Source: Pseudoscleropodium purum
Lineage: Eukaryota; Streptophyta; Bryopsida; Hypnales; Brachytheciaceae
Direction: 5' to 3'
DNA length: 64,000 nt
Assembly: GCA_963969395.1 (NCBI GenBank)
Contig: OZ017805.1
Coordinates: forward strand, 8,990,001-9,054,000
Shown: positions 22,535 through 34,025 of the stretch, piece after piece
Layout: every line of letters begins with the position of its first letter
Numbering within the stretch: position 1 is the stretch's first letter
Program-made: the position numbers and the translations under genes
The notes under the pieces: generated by a model
The model's input: only the letters and a program-made list of their open reading frames with translations
What the model was told of the DNA's origin: nothing
The model's database searches: none

Positions 22535-22555
22535 TTATTGTCGACTCGAGGATAA
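22535..22555. repeat. 21-bp palindrome
   Basis: TTATTGTCGA, C, TCGAGGATAA. Same location class as the previous copy, 180 bp away; the copy-A pair at 9987 and 10164 is 177 bp apart. Confidence 0.8.
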
Positions 22556-22699
22556 GGCAACCTAGACACAAAGTGCTGCACTTGTTAGGCAACTACAACT
22601 GTGGTAGAGGAACTAGGAACTTTTGATGCCAAAGGTAAATAAGAGCCCAAAACTTGGCTCTGCAATTGGGACAATTGAGTCCTCAAAGCTTGTACAAGA

Positions 22700-23150
22700 T
22701 TCTAAATGAGGGCCTCAAGCTTATCATACTTAGCTTGCAACTCCTACCACACTTTTTCAGATTTCCACCTGTGATTGTTGCTTCGGCTTCTTCAATTTCT
22801 CCTTAGTCTCCATAGTCACCGCAACAGCTTCTTCTAGCTCTTTTTTGTGTCCTCCTTCTCCTTCTTTGAAAGATTCTCTTGCGTTGCTTCTCCTTGTTGT
22901 TTGCCTAGTAGCCCTTCTTAACCTTGACAATAGTACCGTTTGACAAAATGAGAGGCTTCATCTCCTTCACCTTAGGAGGAGTATCGAGGTCCTTATCATC
23001 ATCATCCAAGGAATGGGGATGATCGATATCCTCATTGTCACTAAGGAAGATTAGGCCTTCTTCTACAATTTTGGAGAATTTGAGCACTGGTGCAGACTCA
23101 GACTTCTCAATGATCAAATCCTCCAATTGATTCATGTTGGTTATAAACAT
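22700..23150 (-). pseudogene. Copy C: acidic and coiled-coil part (decayed)
   Basis: Minus-strand sequence with an 81-codon open frame (23150-22905) rich in Asp (HPHSLDDDDKDLD). It is followed in another frame by a Lys/Glu-rich coiled coil (LGKQQGEATQENLSKKEK, then LEEAVAVTMETKEKLKK) with stops. This resembles LGKIQTRWHEAKMEKKARKA and the following stretch of copy A part 3. Function unknown. Confidence 0.5.
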
Positions 23151-23633
23151 GTCCTGTCATATTGAAAGTCTTGCTCTCAAACTGCCTATTCAATCTGTTC
23201 TCAAACTACCTATTCAAAATCTTGCTCTCAAACTGCCTCTTCATGCTATCTCTAAAACTTAGTATCCGTTTTATAACATTCATGTGCTTGCCTAGATTGA
23301 GGACAAGTAAATAAGATTGATTCAATTGGAGCGACAAGCGTAGTAGGAGAAATAGAAGCAATAAGAGCAACATGCGCAGCAGGAGAGATAGGTATAGGGG
23401 GCAGTTCAGTCAGGTCCAATTTCTACACATGCATTTGGAACATATTAGTCCCAAATGCATTGATGCCTTCTACTCCACAATTATCACATACATGCGGTCT
23501 AATAGTCTCCCTAAAATGGGGTACTAGTAGAGCCATTTCAGTTAGAGACTCTAAGACCATAGACAGTGACAGGAGAGAATTGAAATGAACAATCACTAAT
23601 TCACGATAAGATAGCTATTCATATAAGTGCAAA
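23151..23633. other. Copy C flank up to the nested insertion
   Basis: Decayed minus-strand sequence between the coiled-coil part and the outer TG...CA unit. It includes a short repeated phrase (CAGTTTGAGAGCAAGA-like) three times near 23170-23240. No gene supported. Confidence 0.4.
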
Positions 23634-25236
23634 TGTTGTATGCGCAATCTAGGCATAAATATCTTTATACACAAAAATGTGGTAAAATGACACAGATTAT
23701 CATCCTAGGGAATTCCAGATATTCTCCCAAATTTCAATATTTGGATGATCTCTTTCTCCTCTTCCAACTACTCTCTTCCTTTCTTTTCCAATTCCAACTA
23801 CTATCCGAATTCCAATTTGAATTTGATGTTATCTGATTTCTAGTTACGTCTCTCAATACACTAATTTTCAATCCCTTTGTTTTACCATTAGAGGGTCTAT
23901 TCTTGATCTTTTGAAAGGTAGGGACTTCACTACTTTGGTCTCTCCACTTGCTAAAATGACAAAAACAAACAAACACCCAAGTAATCAAGATGTAGCACGG
24001 AAAGAAGATCCAAATCCTCACAATGTTTTGGATGGCCTATCCGGAATGCAAGTCACCTGGGACTACATTCACTCTTCTTTACTACAATGATAGATCTCAA
24101 GCATTTGGAATTGGCAGAGGGGTAGTCTTTCTAGATGTAAGATAGATTCCAAGGTTGGCAAACCTTCCGGTGAGTAGAAGTTTTCCATTGGCAGCCGCTA
24201 ATCTCCACACGAAATCGTTTCCAATTTCAGATCTACACTCACACCACCTTCAATATAACTGAATTACCATTCTGGTAGTTTAAAGGCACTATGTGCAGCT
24301 CTTTTGTCACAAATCTAATACCAATACAATAGTACTCCCTCAATCCAACCCAATTATTCAAAAATCTAGATTCCTCTTCATTCATCGTTGTCACATTTCA
24401 ACCTTCCAACAAACAAACCAAGACAATTCGTACATAGATGTTGGAGCCAGAATGTCTAATTAGTGGCTTAAATTACAAAAGAGAATGAAATACAATAGAA
24501 TAATCGCTAAGATGGAATGAAAGGGCAATAAACTTGTCTACCCTTAAAAACCAAAACCAAAACCAAAGTCAACATCTAAAAAGCCAAAAAGGCACCCGAG
24601 AAATCAAGATAACCATATAATGAACTTGGGATATCCGGAAAATTCACAGTCCAACTATCCCCAAAATTCTAAAACTCAGACCCATGCTTGAGAAATTCGT
24701 TCTGGAATGAAAATCCTAACTAGCTTCAAGTTAACTTTCTATTCCACCGTGCCTTCTAGGTATTGCTCCTACTTTGACTACTCAAAGTCTTCACTAAAGC
24801 CTTCATAGGTGTATTCTTCGCTGACGACCGAGTTTCAAGTTTTCGTTAAATTTTTGGAGGTGAGTTTTTAGATTCCATCTCTTCCTCAAATCTGGACTTC
24901 AGCACCTCCTCTTCTGACTCCTCGATCTCCGGAATCTTCAGATCTTTGGCTTGCAGCAAATCACTCAGTTCAATCATCGCATGATTCTACTTTGATAATG
25001 AATGTTGCATGTGCGAGAAGTCTTCCGGATGAGATCGAGCCGAATTTGTCATTGCTCGAATCCATACATCAAGGTTGCCACGAACGTTCAATCTGGGTGC
25101 CTTGAACTTTCTGGTTGTGATTCTTCCAATTGGTGGAAGAATTGGGATGGAAACTCCTTACTCGGCCAAATTGGACTTCCTACTCAATTCCTTCTCTAAC
25201 TTAGGTACCGCTTGTTTTATTGGAGTCCATGCTTCA

Positions 25237-28200
25237 TGTGGGAGCACGAAAATTCAAACTAGATAAATTAGTCTAGAATTAGGATTAGATAGACTTGCAA
25301 ATTTTATTTTTTGTGGTAACCCTTAGAGATTTTTGCTGCACTACGAGCATAATAGAAATAGTCAGTTTCCGGATTGCTAAAACCGTCAGTAACGTTACGG
25401 ATACAAATCCAATATGGATCCGGGATCTAGAAAAGACCGGATTTCTCAAATCTACGTTCTAGACTTTTGGTTTAAGAAACTAGAAGACCGTTAGGGGAAC
25501 GATCTTCTACCCGTTCTCCACCAGGAACTGTCAGCCGCACGTTGGGTACTTAAACCCACCACCACTTCTCTTTCTCTCCTTCTCTGCTTGCTCAACTTGG
25601 TAAACATTTAGTTAAGAAAAAGAGTGGTGAGTTAGCAACCGAGATAGGAAGAGAATGGAAAGATTAGTACTAGAATAGGTTATCAATTGTCGATGATTCA
25701 TGGTGGTGGTTGCCGATTTGGTTGCACAAAAATTTGGGGTTGTAGCCTTGATAGTTTGTCTAGTTATCCCTTCCGATCTAAGTCACCGAGTGCAGTTGGA
25801 AGAAGACCTTCTGTATATCAGGTGTGTCGGATTGTTAGATAGGCCGTAGAGCATGTAGAACAAAGAGATGATTCAAGAACTCATTTACAGAGTTCCAAAT
25901 CAATATGATTTGATAGTGAAATGTTGACCTGTAGCTTGGACGGAAGACATGTAGGCAGATGTCTATTCGTTTAAAAAGAATGGACTCGAACTAGCTAAAA
26001 GAGCAGACAAGTACGCAGTCGGAAAATTCTGGAGTCAGGTTCACTTGAGAGAAGGTTTTGCCATGAATGAATATAAGAATGAGAGGCATAGACAAGTACT
26101 AAATTTTCTAATTTCAATCTTGTATCTGGAAAAGCCTAACTAGGTTACGATCATGAGAGCTAACACCATTTTCGGGGCTTTCAAGGACCGAATCATCCAT
26201 TAGGGGAGAGTAATTCAAGGAGTAGTGGGCAAACTAGTAGAGCACATAGGTCGAACAAAATATAACCCTATCATCCAGTATCTATTCCACATTTCCACCT
26301 CTATCACCACAAGGAAGTCTTGAGTGCAGAAGAGATGATTCAATACAATACAGGAGTTGAAATCTTAAAGTACGACCTCACAAATGAATTGGAGAAGAAA
26401 GAGAAGGAATCCGAAGAAGAAGAGCAACTAGAAGAAGAAGAAGAATCAGTGGACCAGAGATGAAGGAAGTCCACGGATCCAACTATACGGAGGAAGGCAC
26501 CAACATCATAAAGAGAGGAGTTGATTCTTGATCCAAAATATCCTCAAGAATTGGAGTTTTCTTGAGGAACAACAAGTCAAATAGATATATGGTGACTTGG
26601 AGGATCACGTGCTTCTTATCGCAGGCAAACTCAAGGTGGAATCAGACCAAATTTTGGAAGAGATTTGGAAACGTTCGAATCCGGAAGAGTTCCAACAAAA
26701 GAACGAATAGATTTAGAAGTTGGAGGAAGAAAAGGATAGCCTTAAGTCCCAACTCGAGTGGACGAAGGGGGAATTGAACGCACGAGACAAAAGGAGATGG
26801 AGGCTCTTTGACTCATCCACAACCTTAAGGAACTCATCATGATTTCGGAGCATACGGTGAACCGAGCTAACATCTACACTGCTTGATTGGAGAAGGAAGG
26901 ACACATGACTGGATCCAAGATGGTAAAGATCCTAGTTGACTTCAAAGTCTGGATGGGGATTGTTTTGAAGGACATGTGTAAGTTGCTCGGATACCTGGAT
27001 TCGAAACGAGCTATCAACTTAGAAGGGTTTCTGGAAGTCTCTAATAACATATTTTGAGATACTCCAGTTCGATAGACTCCGGTCCGTTAGGCTTCTAGTG
27101 GTCCGATTCAGCCACAATCGAAGGGACTGAAGTCTATCTTCACTCCAAGAGTGGGTCCATCAGGTAGTTAAGTACTAACTCCATCAGGACCAACAACATC
27201 GGAGTCAGAAAAAAGAGTAAGGAAGAAGTCTGTTCCAAATAGCAAAGGGTTTCCGTCCCAATTTTTCCACCACCTGGGAAAATCATGGTCGGAAAGTTCA
27301 TGGTACTTGGATTGGCTATTCGTGGCAACCTCTACGCACAAATTGGAGTAATGACAAATCAGGCTCACTCTCATTCGCAAGATTTCTCCCATATTCAACA
27401 ATTGACGCCAAAACGGGATCATGTTGAGAATGAACTGAGTGAGTTGCCGCAAGCCAAGGATCCGGAGATTGAAGAGTCGTTGAAGTTCGGATCCAAAGAA
27501 GAGATGGAATCAAAAGACTCACCTCCCAAGGTTTCATAGAAGCCTAAAATCCAGTCATTAGTAAAGAATACATTGGTGAAGACTTTGGGCACTTAAAGCA
27601 AAGGCAGCTCAAAGAAGGCATGGTGAGGTCGATAGAGTGCATGTAGTTAGGTAGGATTTTTATTCCAGAACAGGATTTCCAAGCATAGGTCTAGGTATCG
27701 GATTGCTTTAGAGGTTCCGGATTTGTAGGGACAGTTGGGCTGTGAATGTTTTGAATATCTCGGGTTGTTCACTAGTTGATTGTCTTGATTTCCGGGGTGC
27801 CTTTTAGGCGTTGACTTTGACTTTGGTTTCTATAGGTAGATAAGTATGTTGCCCTCTCATTCTATCCTAGCAATTATTTTATTGTATTTCAATCCCTTCT
27901 TTAATCTGAGTCACTTGGTAAACATTCTGGCTCCAACCGTGTATCCAGATTGTGTTGGTCTCTTTGCTTGAAGTGTTGAAATGTAAGAAGGACGGAGGAG
28001 GAGGAATTAGGATTTCAGATAACTGGATCGAATTAAGGGAGTGCTATTGCAATAGTGTTAGACTCGTGTAGAAGGAGCTACGCATGGTGCCTTTGAACTA
28101 TTCGAACGGTAATTCAGTTTTTAGTGAAGAGTGGTGTGAGTGCAGATCCGGAATTGGAAACGATTCTGTATAGAGATTAGCGACTATCAAAGGAAACTTC

Positions 28201-28748
28201 CACTTACCAGAAGGTTTGCCAACTTTGGGATCCGTCTTACACCTAGAAAGATTACCCCTTTGTAAGTTCCGGGTGCTTAAGATCTATCGTTGTAGTAAAG
28301 AAGAATGAACGCAATCTTGAGTGACCAACATTCTGGATCGGCCATCCAAAATGTTGTGAGGATCCAATTCTACCTTCTGTGCTATAATACCTTGAGTACG
28401 TCGGTGTGTATTTGTTAGTTTTTACTTATGTAGAGAGTTGGAGGAAGAATGGTGAAGTCCCTATCCCTTGAAAGATCAAAAGCGGACCCTCTGATGGAAA
28501 AACAGAGGAATTGAAAACCAATGTATTGAGAGACGTAATCAGAAACAAAGTGAAACCAAATCTAAATTGGAATTCGGATAATAGTTGATTCCGGAAAAGA
28601 GTGGAAGAGAGTAGTCGGTAGAAGAGAAAACAATCACCCGAATATTGAAGTTTGGAAACACATCTGGAATTCCTTGGGACGATAATTCATGTCATCTTAC
28701 CACGTTTTCATGTGTAAAGATACTTATACCTAGACTATGCGAACAACA
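25237..28748 (+). mobile_element. Inner TG...CA unit nested in the outer one
   Basis: The unit begins TGTGGGAGCACG and ends GCGAACAACA. It is flanked by CTTCA (25232-25236) and CTTGA (28749-28753), a 5-bp duplication with one change. The sequence is a full-length homologue of the outer unit in reverse direction, so 24-25.2 kb and 27.2-28.7 kb form a diverged inverted repeat of over 1 kb. The first and last 300 bp are unlike each other, so no LTR pair is contained. Confidence 0.8.
25700..27539 (+). pseudogene. Decayed ORF of the inner unit
   Basis: Homologue of the intact protein at 1798-3462. ATG at 25700 (MVVVADLVAQKFG). Then VYSFKKNGLELAKRADKY, NERHRQVLNFLISILYLEKP, ANTIFGAFKDR, GVVGKLVEHIGRTKYNP and QYLFH follow in order, aligning with the conserved N-terminal domain. 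The downstream part is Lys/Glu-rich and helical, with many stops and frame changes. The open frame 27285-27539 (HSQDFSHIQQLTPKR) matches the minus-strand 3' half of the outer unit. It is clearly non-functional, far more decayed than the 616-3917 copy. Confidence 0.75.
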
Positions 28749-28784
28749 CTTGACTGACCAATGGACTAGAAGCTGAAATAAGTA

Positions 28785-30205
28785 TAGACTTCAGTCCTTC
28801 CGATTGTGGCTGAATTGGACCACCAGAAGTCTATCGAACCAAAGTCTTTCAAATTGGAGTATCCCAGAATATGCTTCTAGGGACTTATGGAACCCTTCTA
28901 AGTCTTTGGCCCTTTCTGAATCTAGATACCTCAGCAATATGCGCATGTCCCTCCAGACAACTCCCATCTAGGCTTCAAAATCAATCATAATCTTAACCAT
29001 CCTCGATCTAGTCATATGATCTTTCTTCTCCAACCAAGCAATGTAGAGATCAGCTCTAATCATCGTAGGTTCTGGAACCATTATGAGTTCCTTAAGGTCG
29101 TGAACGAGTCGAAAAGCCTCTGTCTCTCTTTGTCTCGCCACACTCAACTTCTCTTCCGTCCACTCCAATTGGGACTAAGCTATCCCTTTCCTCTTTCAAC
29201 TTCTAGATTTGTTCTTCTTTTTGTCGAAACTCTTCCGGATCTAGTCGTTTCTGGATCTCTTCCAAAATTTGGTCCGGCTCTACCTTGAGTTCACTTAAGA
29301 TGAGGAGTATATGGTCCTCTAGGTCACCATACATTTGTTTGGCCTATTGCTTCAAAGAAATCCAAGTCTTTATGATATTCTAGATCCAGACTTAGCTCCC
29401 TTCTATCCGAAGTTGGTGCCTTCCCTCATGCAGCCGGATCCATAGACTTCCTTTGTTTCCGGTCAGTCGTTTTTTCTTCTTCTTCCGGTTGTCCTTCTTT
29501 GGGTTTGTTTTTTTCCTTATCTAGTTCATCCGTTCGGTTGTACTTCAAGATATCAACTTTGGTGTGGTACTAAGTCGTTTCTTGAGCATTCAAGACTTTC
29601 TTGTGATGGTAGAGGTGAAACAAATACGGGGTGATAAGATTGTATTTTGCCTTAGCCACATGATCAACTAGTTTCCCCACTATACCTTGAATCACTCCTC
29701 TCCAATGTCCTATTCGGTCCTCTAAGGCCCTGAAGATGGTGTTAGCCACCGTGACCGTAACCTGGGTAGGCTTTTCTAGATATATGATTGGAATGAAGAA
29801 TTCTATTACCCATCTACGCCTCTCATTCTTGCAACCACTGATGGCAAAACCTTCCTTTGCGTGAGCTTGACTCCAGAACTTTTCGGTTATATATTTATCC
29901 ACCCTTCTAGCTAATCCAAGTCCACTTTTTTTGAATGAATACAAATCCGCCCAAATGTCTTCCGTCCAAGCTATGGGTCAACCCCTCACTATCAACTCAT
30001 ATTGGTTTGGAACTCTATAAATGAGTTTCTAGATCATCTCCTTGTTCTTCATACTCCACGGCCTATCTAACAATCTGACACATCCAATACACATAAAGTC
30101 CTCTTCTAGCTACACTTGGTGGGCTAGATCAAATGGAATGACCGGATAGACCATCTAAACTGCCATTAAAAACTTTTATGTAGTTGGATTGCCAACCGCC
30201 ACCAT
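28785..30205 (-). pseudogene. Decayed ORF of the outer unit (5' half)
   Basis: Homologue of the same family. ATG at 30205 (MVAVGNPTT), aligned with the inner unit's start. A 124-codon open stretch at 29944-29570 is the best-preserved part of any decayed copy: GFAISGCKNERRRWVIEFF, YLEKPTQVTVTVANTIF, GVIQGIVGKLVDHVAKAKYN, PYLFHLYHH. A further Lys/Glu-rich region with TAG/TAA stops runs to the nested insertion site near 28785. Confidence 0.75.
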
Positions 30206-30677
30206 GAATCACTATCGCCTAACAACCAAATTTGATGCAAACGCCACCAACCTTTCCATTCTCTCCTTATCACGATCACTAACTCACCACTCTTTCTCTC
30301 AACTATGTATCCATGAGTTTCAACAATCAGAAAGGGTGAAGAGTGAAGTGGCGGTGGGTTTAAGTACCTAACGCGTGGCCAACAGATCCTAGTGGAGTAC
30401 GGATAGAAGACCATTCCCCTAACGGTATCCTAGTTCCCTAGACCAGAACCCTAGAATGTAGGTTTCAAAAATCCGGAACTTTTCCAAATCCCAAATCTGT
30501 ATCGAATCCATTTTCGTAACGCTAGTAACGATTCTAGCAATTCGGAAATTGACTATTTCCACAATAGTCTTAACGTAGCCAAAATCTCTATGGGTTACTA
30601 AAAAAAAAGATTATAAGTCTTTCGAATCCTGTTCTAGACTAATCTTATCTGATTTGAGTTTTCATGCTCCTACAACA

Positions 30678-30798
30678 AATAAGAGGAATTGACGAACATG
30701 AACTCGTTCATATCCATCTTATTTGCTAAGTACAAAAGTTTGTCATTCATCTTGATGTCGTTTTCGTCAACGAAATCATAGAAAAATACTCCAAACAT
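30678..30798 (-). pseudogene. Copy B, part 3: MFGV exon, cut by insertion
   Basis: ATG at 30798: MFGVFFYDFVDEN aligns with MFGVNYYGLVDKN of copy A (8855). The homology runs about 40 codons and stops exactly where the outer TG...CA unit begins. The plausible continuation is on the far side, at about 23633 and below. Confidence 0.7.
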
Positions 30799-30873
30799 TT
30801 GTAAACAATAATGAAGCTATTAGATGACTTACTCAAAAAGGCCTACTCATGTAAATGCCTCTTATCAATAAGG

Positions 30874-30894
30874 ATATCATCAACTCGATGATAT
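30874..30894. repeat. 21-bp palindrome (B subtype)
   Basis: ATATCATCAA, C, TCGATGATAT. It is upstream of the MFGV exon of copy B, the same relative place as 8627-8799 in copy A. Confidence 0.8.
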
Positions 30895-30966
30895 TTACAA
30901 CTGGCACTCAAATGGCAACAAAAGATAATAACAAAATTAAAAAAAGGGGTTTAAATTATTCAACAG

Positions 30967-30987
30967 GTATCCTCGAGTCGACAATAG
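30967..30987. repeat. 21-bp palindrome (B subtype)
   Basis: GTATCCTCGA, G, TCGACAATAG. Same gap as 30874. Confidence 0.7.
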
Positions 30988-31622
30988 ATGGGACTATCGA
31001 GAATAACATTTATACTTTCATAGCAAGCATGAATTTGGCACTCGTGTAGATGCAAAAAACATTTATATTCAGCTTCACAAAATCACAAAGGATGTCTAGG
31101 TAGAACTCCATTTGGAGTTTTGTAGCCAATACGCCACTTTGCCTTGGTGTTTTTGGAGGCATCTATATAGTACACGCAATTTGTGGAAGTGTCATATTTG
31201 GACCTCAATAACACCCGTGATGCAATTGCAAGATTATTGCCTTTCTTAAAGAGAAAGAGCAAGTGTGCGTCTAGGATGTTTTGGCACCAATTGGTGATAT
31301 TATTTTACATCTTTGCTTTGCTAGGGACATATGTATTGAGCACATATTCATACTACCCCAATCTCAAAGATGCATAATGGGGTGTATGATGCATATCTTC
31401 CTTATTTTCTAGAATGAAGAGCCAAATATTCAAGTCAGTCATTTTTGGATTCATCTTATGAAGTAGGATGTCTAGGAAAGGATCAATGTTGCTGGCAACA
31501 TTCTTAGAAGATGCTCTTGGCACCTCCCTGATGTCGATTACTGTGAAGTTCACTTTCTAGGAATAGTAGTAGTAATGCATGCTTGTCACCATTGCCTTCG
31601 CCTTAATATCAATTTACTTTCT

Positions 31623-32290
31623 CTAAACCCCTTCCGAAGGTTTAGGAAGTTGATACTTCAACTTCATGAACCTTGTAAACATGTATAGAATCTCAAGTAA
31701 TTCCTTCTCTAGATCCTTAGCTCGTCTTATCCATGCAATGTTTTGGAGCCGCTTTTTGAAGTAGTCTACTTTCAAATGCAATAGAAGAAAGTCCCAAGAT
31801 GCAAAGATGAACCTATGCCTAGATTTCCAGGCCTTCCAAGCCTCATGCACAACATCCTCTATGTTGTCAATGAGCTCCAAAGAGGGCTTCAACACCAACA
31901 AATATAAATCACGACTTTCTTCCACTTCCTTCTCTCCACCCAATCTGTTGATAAAATGTTGCAAGAATTTTAGTTCTCAAGATAGAGACTTTTGGATAAA
32001 ATGCATTTCACTTTGGCGTCTCCCCAAGCAAATGTTGCACAAATAATCCATAGTTTCTGTCTATGAACCAGCCGCAATATTTGAAAAACTCTTGTTTCAA
32101 TGACATTGCTTTGATTTTGAATCCTTGCAAATCCTTGAATCGTGTCAGGGAAGTAGGATCAATCAACTCAATTCTGGTGTGTATTATTAAGAACTTTTGC
32201 CAATGTGCAAAAAGCTTGTCTAGCAATGTTGTTATTTTGATCTCATTTTTGAAGTTCCGGATATTGAAGCTTTATCCCTATTGAGATTTA
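31623..32290 (-). pseudogene. Copy B, part 2: helical unknown domain
   Basis: Two open stretches in different frames, 32226-32008 (72 codons) and 31964-31623 (113 codons). The first holds SLKQEFFKYCGWFIDRN; the second holds VLKPSLELIDNIEDVVHEAWKA in part, then FASWDFLLLHLKVDYFKKRL and a coiled tail. Both align in order with copy A part 2. The best open stretch is longer than in copy A, so this copy is somewhat better preserved here. Confidence 0.65.
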
Positions 32291-32375
32291 TATTTTGGAA
32301 CCACTTGACTATAGTGTCTGTAAATTTTAGAAGGCCAACAAATTCAAAATGTTAATAAAAGTAGTTTAAATTTGA

Positions 32376-32396
32376 CTATCCTTAACTTGACGATAC
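32376..32396. repeat. 21-bp palindrome (B subtype)
   Basis: CTATCCTTAA, C, TTGACGATAC. Intron-like gap between parts 1 and 2 of copy B, equivalent to the 72-bp array of copy A. Confidence 0.65.
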
Positions 32397-32417
32397 AAGT
32401 AATGAATTGAGAAAAGG

Positions 32418-32438
32418 TTATCGTCAACTCAACAATAG
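32418..32438. repeat. 21-bp palindrome (B subtype)
   Basis: TTATCGTCAA, C, TCAACAATAG, 42 bp after the previous one. Confidence 0.65.
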
Positions 32439-32887
32439 GAGTAGAAAAGAGATGGATACCTTATAATTATTTACATCTAAGATTGAGTTATTCTTCTTCT
32501 TGGCATTGTCATTCACTTCATCGATGGCACATTTGTACATGATCTAGATGTTTCGACACACAATGATTTGGTTCCCCCAAGTTGGATGGATGTGATCCTA
32601 ATGATTTGTAATATTATAATATTTTGAGATGTTTTATAGCTTTACATGATCTAAAGACCAAATAATGAATGCATCCCATTTCTATAGCTTCAATTTTCTT
32701 TCATCCCTACACTTTTCTTTTTAAAGCTCTTGGGATGTAGTAATACTATGCTAACCATTTATGATCATGAAGAGGCCGTCTTTAATGTCATCCCACTTCT
32801 TGGGCTTTTTTTTAGCAATCGTCTATTTGCATCGACTAGTGTGAGGCAAACCTTTTGGCAATGCTTGATGTCGATGAGCTGAAAAAG

Positions 32888-33148
32888 TTACTTCTTAACA
32901 ACCTCCTTGATGTCTTTTTGCAATGTGCGAATGACATATTGGTCACTCGCAATAATGCATTCATTGATAGGGACGGAAACCGTCTCCATGCCATTCAAGA
33001 AACATTTTTTATGCTCATCCCAAAATTTCTTTTGGATTACAACAAATTTCTTGTAATCTAGTTGTTGTTTTGTTGTAGGCAATGTTTCCACAGAAAATGT
33101 CATCAACGTTGAGTTATTGACGCAAAACTTCCAGCCCTCGCATTTCAA
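32888..33148 (-). pseudogene. Copy B, part 1b
   Basis: An 86-codon open stretch with QLDYKKFVVIQKKFWDEHKK and CIIASDQYVI, matching VEKFAIIQRNFWNEYQ and CILA.NDYFI of copy A part 1 (about 6350-6470). It is in a different frame from part 1a, so a frameshift or short intron lies between. Confidence 0.6.
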
Positions 33149-33225
33149 CTAGGAAGACTCTTTTTCTTCTTCCTAATAGTTTCAATTCCTCCAGATTGCA
33201 TAGCATCTCATTTTTTGGACTTTGA

Positions 33226-33861
33226 TCATACTTGACCAAGACATGCCCTTTTGCTTCCTAATGCGCCGATTGCAACCATTTTCCTTGGTAGAGTATCCGA
33301 AACTTGGACATCACTACGGCCTATCCAAGGTTGACCTTCAACATTCTCTAAAGCGTACCAGTCGAGTATTTGGAAAATCAACTGCAATCTATTAGCATTC
33401 AACTTGGCTGTACTATCTACCCAAGGAGCATATCGATTCTTTTCAAAATCCATCTATGACCCTTCCAAGAATGTCATTAGATTGTCAAGATTGAACTATC
33501 CATGGGCCGAGTGAACATTTATGACAATGAAGTGGCAATGCTCCTTGTGTTTTCCATTGTTGTCAACTTCATGAAGAACAATGACAACATAGTTCTTTTA
33601 GTGTTCTTCAATTAGCATCACCTTCTCTTTCAAGTTCCAAGTGTGGTAGCTTATCTTCCTCTAGACTCAATAGCGGAGGTAAGCATAATTCTTCCAATGG
33701 TTGACACCCAAAGTCTACATTATGACATGCTCTTTGAACTTCCAAAACGTCCGATACATGTCCTCTATTTCATTAATGAAAGGTTCATCATTGATGGAAT
33801 TGACAAAGAGGTTTAGGTGAGCTTGAGTCTAAAAATAGTTGTAGTCTTCAGGTTGGACCAT
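33226..33861 (-). pseudogene. Copy B, part 1a: N-terminal domain
   Basis: ATG at 33861 just after a T-rich CAAG acceptor. MVQPEDYNYF, LFVNSINDEPFINEIEDMY, GVNHWKNYAYLRY and VIVLHEVDNNGKH align with copy A 5507 onward. The frame has several stops, then a 75-codon open stretch at 33453-33226 (MDFEKNRYAPWVDST, WIGRSDVQVSDTLPRKM). Unknown family. Confidence 0.6.
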
Positions 33862-33907
33862 TGCTTCAATCTTGAAAAAAAAAAGATTGGCATTAGTCTT
33901 CTAGTTT

Positions 33908-33978
33908 ATATTGTCGAGTCAATGATATCAAATGTTCCTAGAATCTTTTTTTTTCCTATATCGTTGAGTTGATGATAT
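33908..33978. repeat. Two palindromes (B subtype)
   Basis: 33908-33928 is ATATTGTCGA, G, TCAATGATAT. 33958-33978 is ATATCGTTGA, G, TTGATGATAT. Both lie just upstream of copy B part 1, as 5233 and 5433 do in copy A. Confidence 0.8.
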
Positions 33979-34025
33979 AGACCGTTCATTCTATGGAACG
34001 ATATCTTTCCTACATCCCTAAACCC

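Larger units (their letters stand above)
23634..30677 (-). mobile_element. Outer TG...CA unit, split by a nested insertion
   Basis: On the plus strand the unit begins TGTTGTATGCGC (23634) and ends GCTCCTACAACA (30677), a TG...CA terminus. Its two halves, 23634-25236 and 28749-30677, are collinear with the 3' and 5' halves of the inner unit on the opposite strand. Together they total about 3.53 kb, nearly the inner unit's 3.51 kb. The 5' half carries the decayed ORF 30205-28785; the 3' half carries the following C-terminal and non-coding part. The target duplication is unclear; ATAAG occurs near both ends but not flush with them. It lies inside the exon homologous to copy A part 3 (after MFGV), separating copies B and C. 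Confidence 0.75.
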
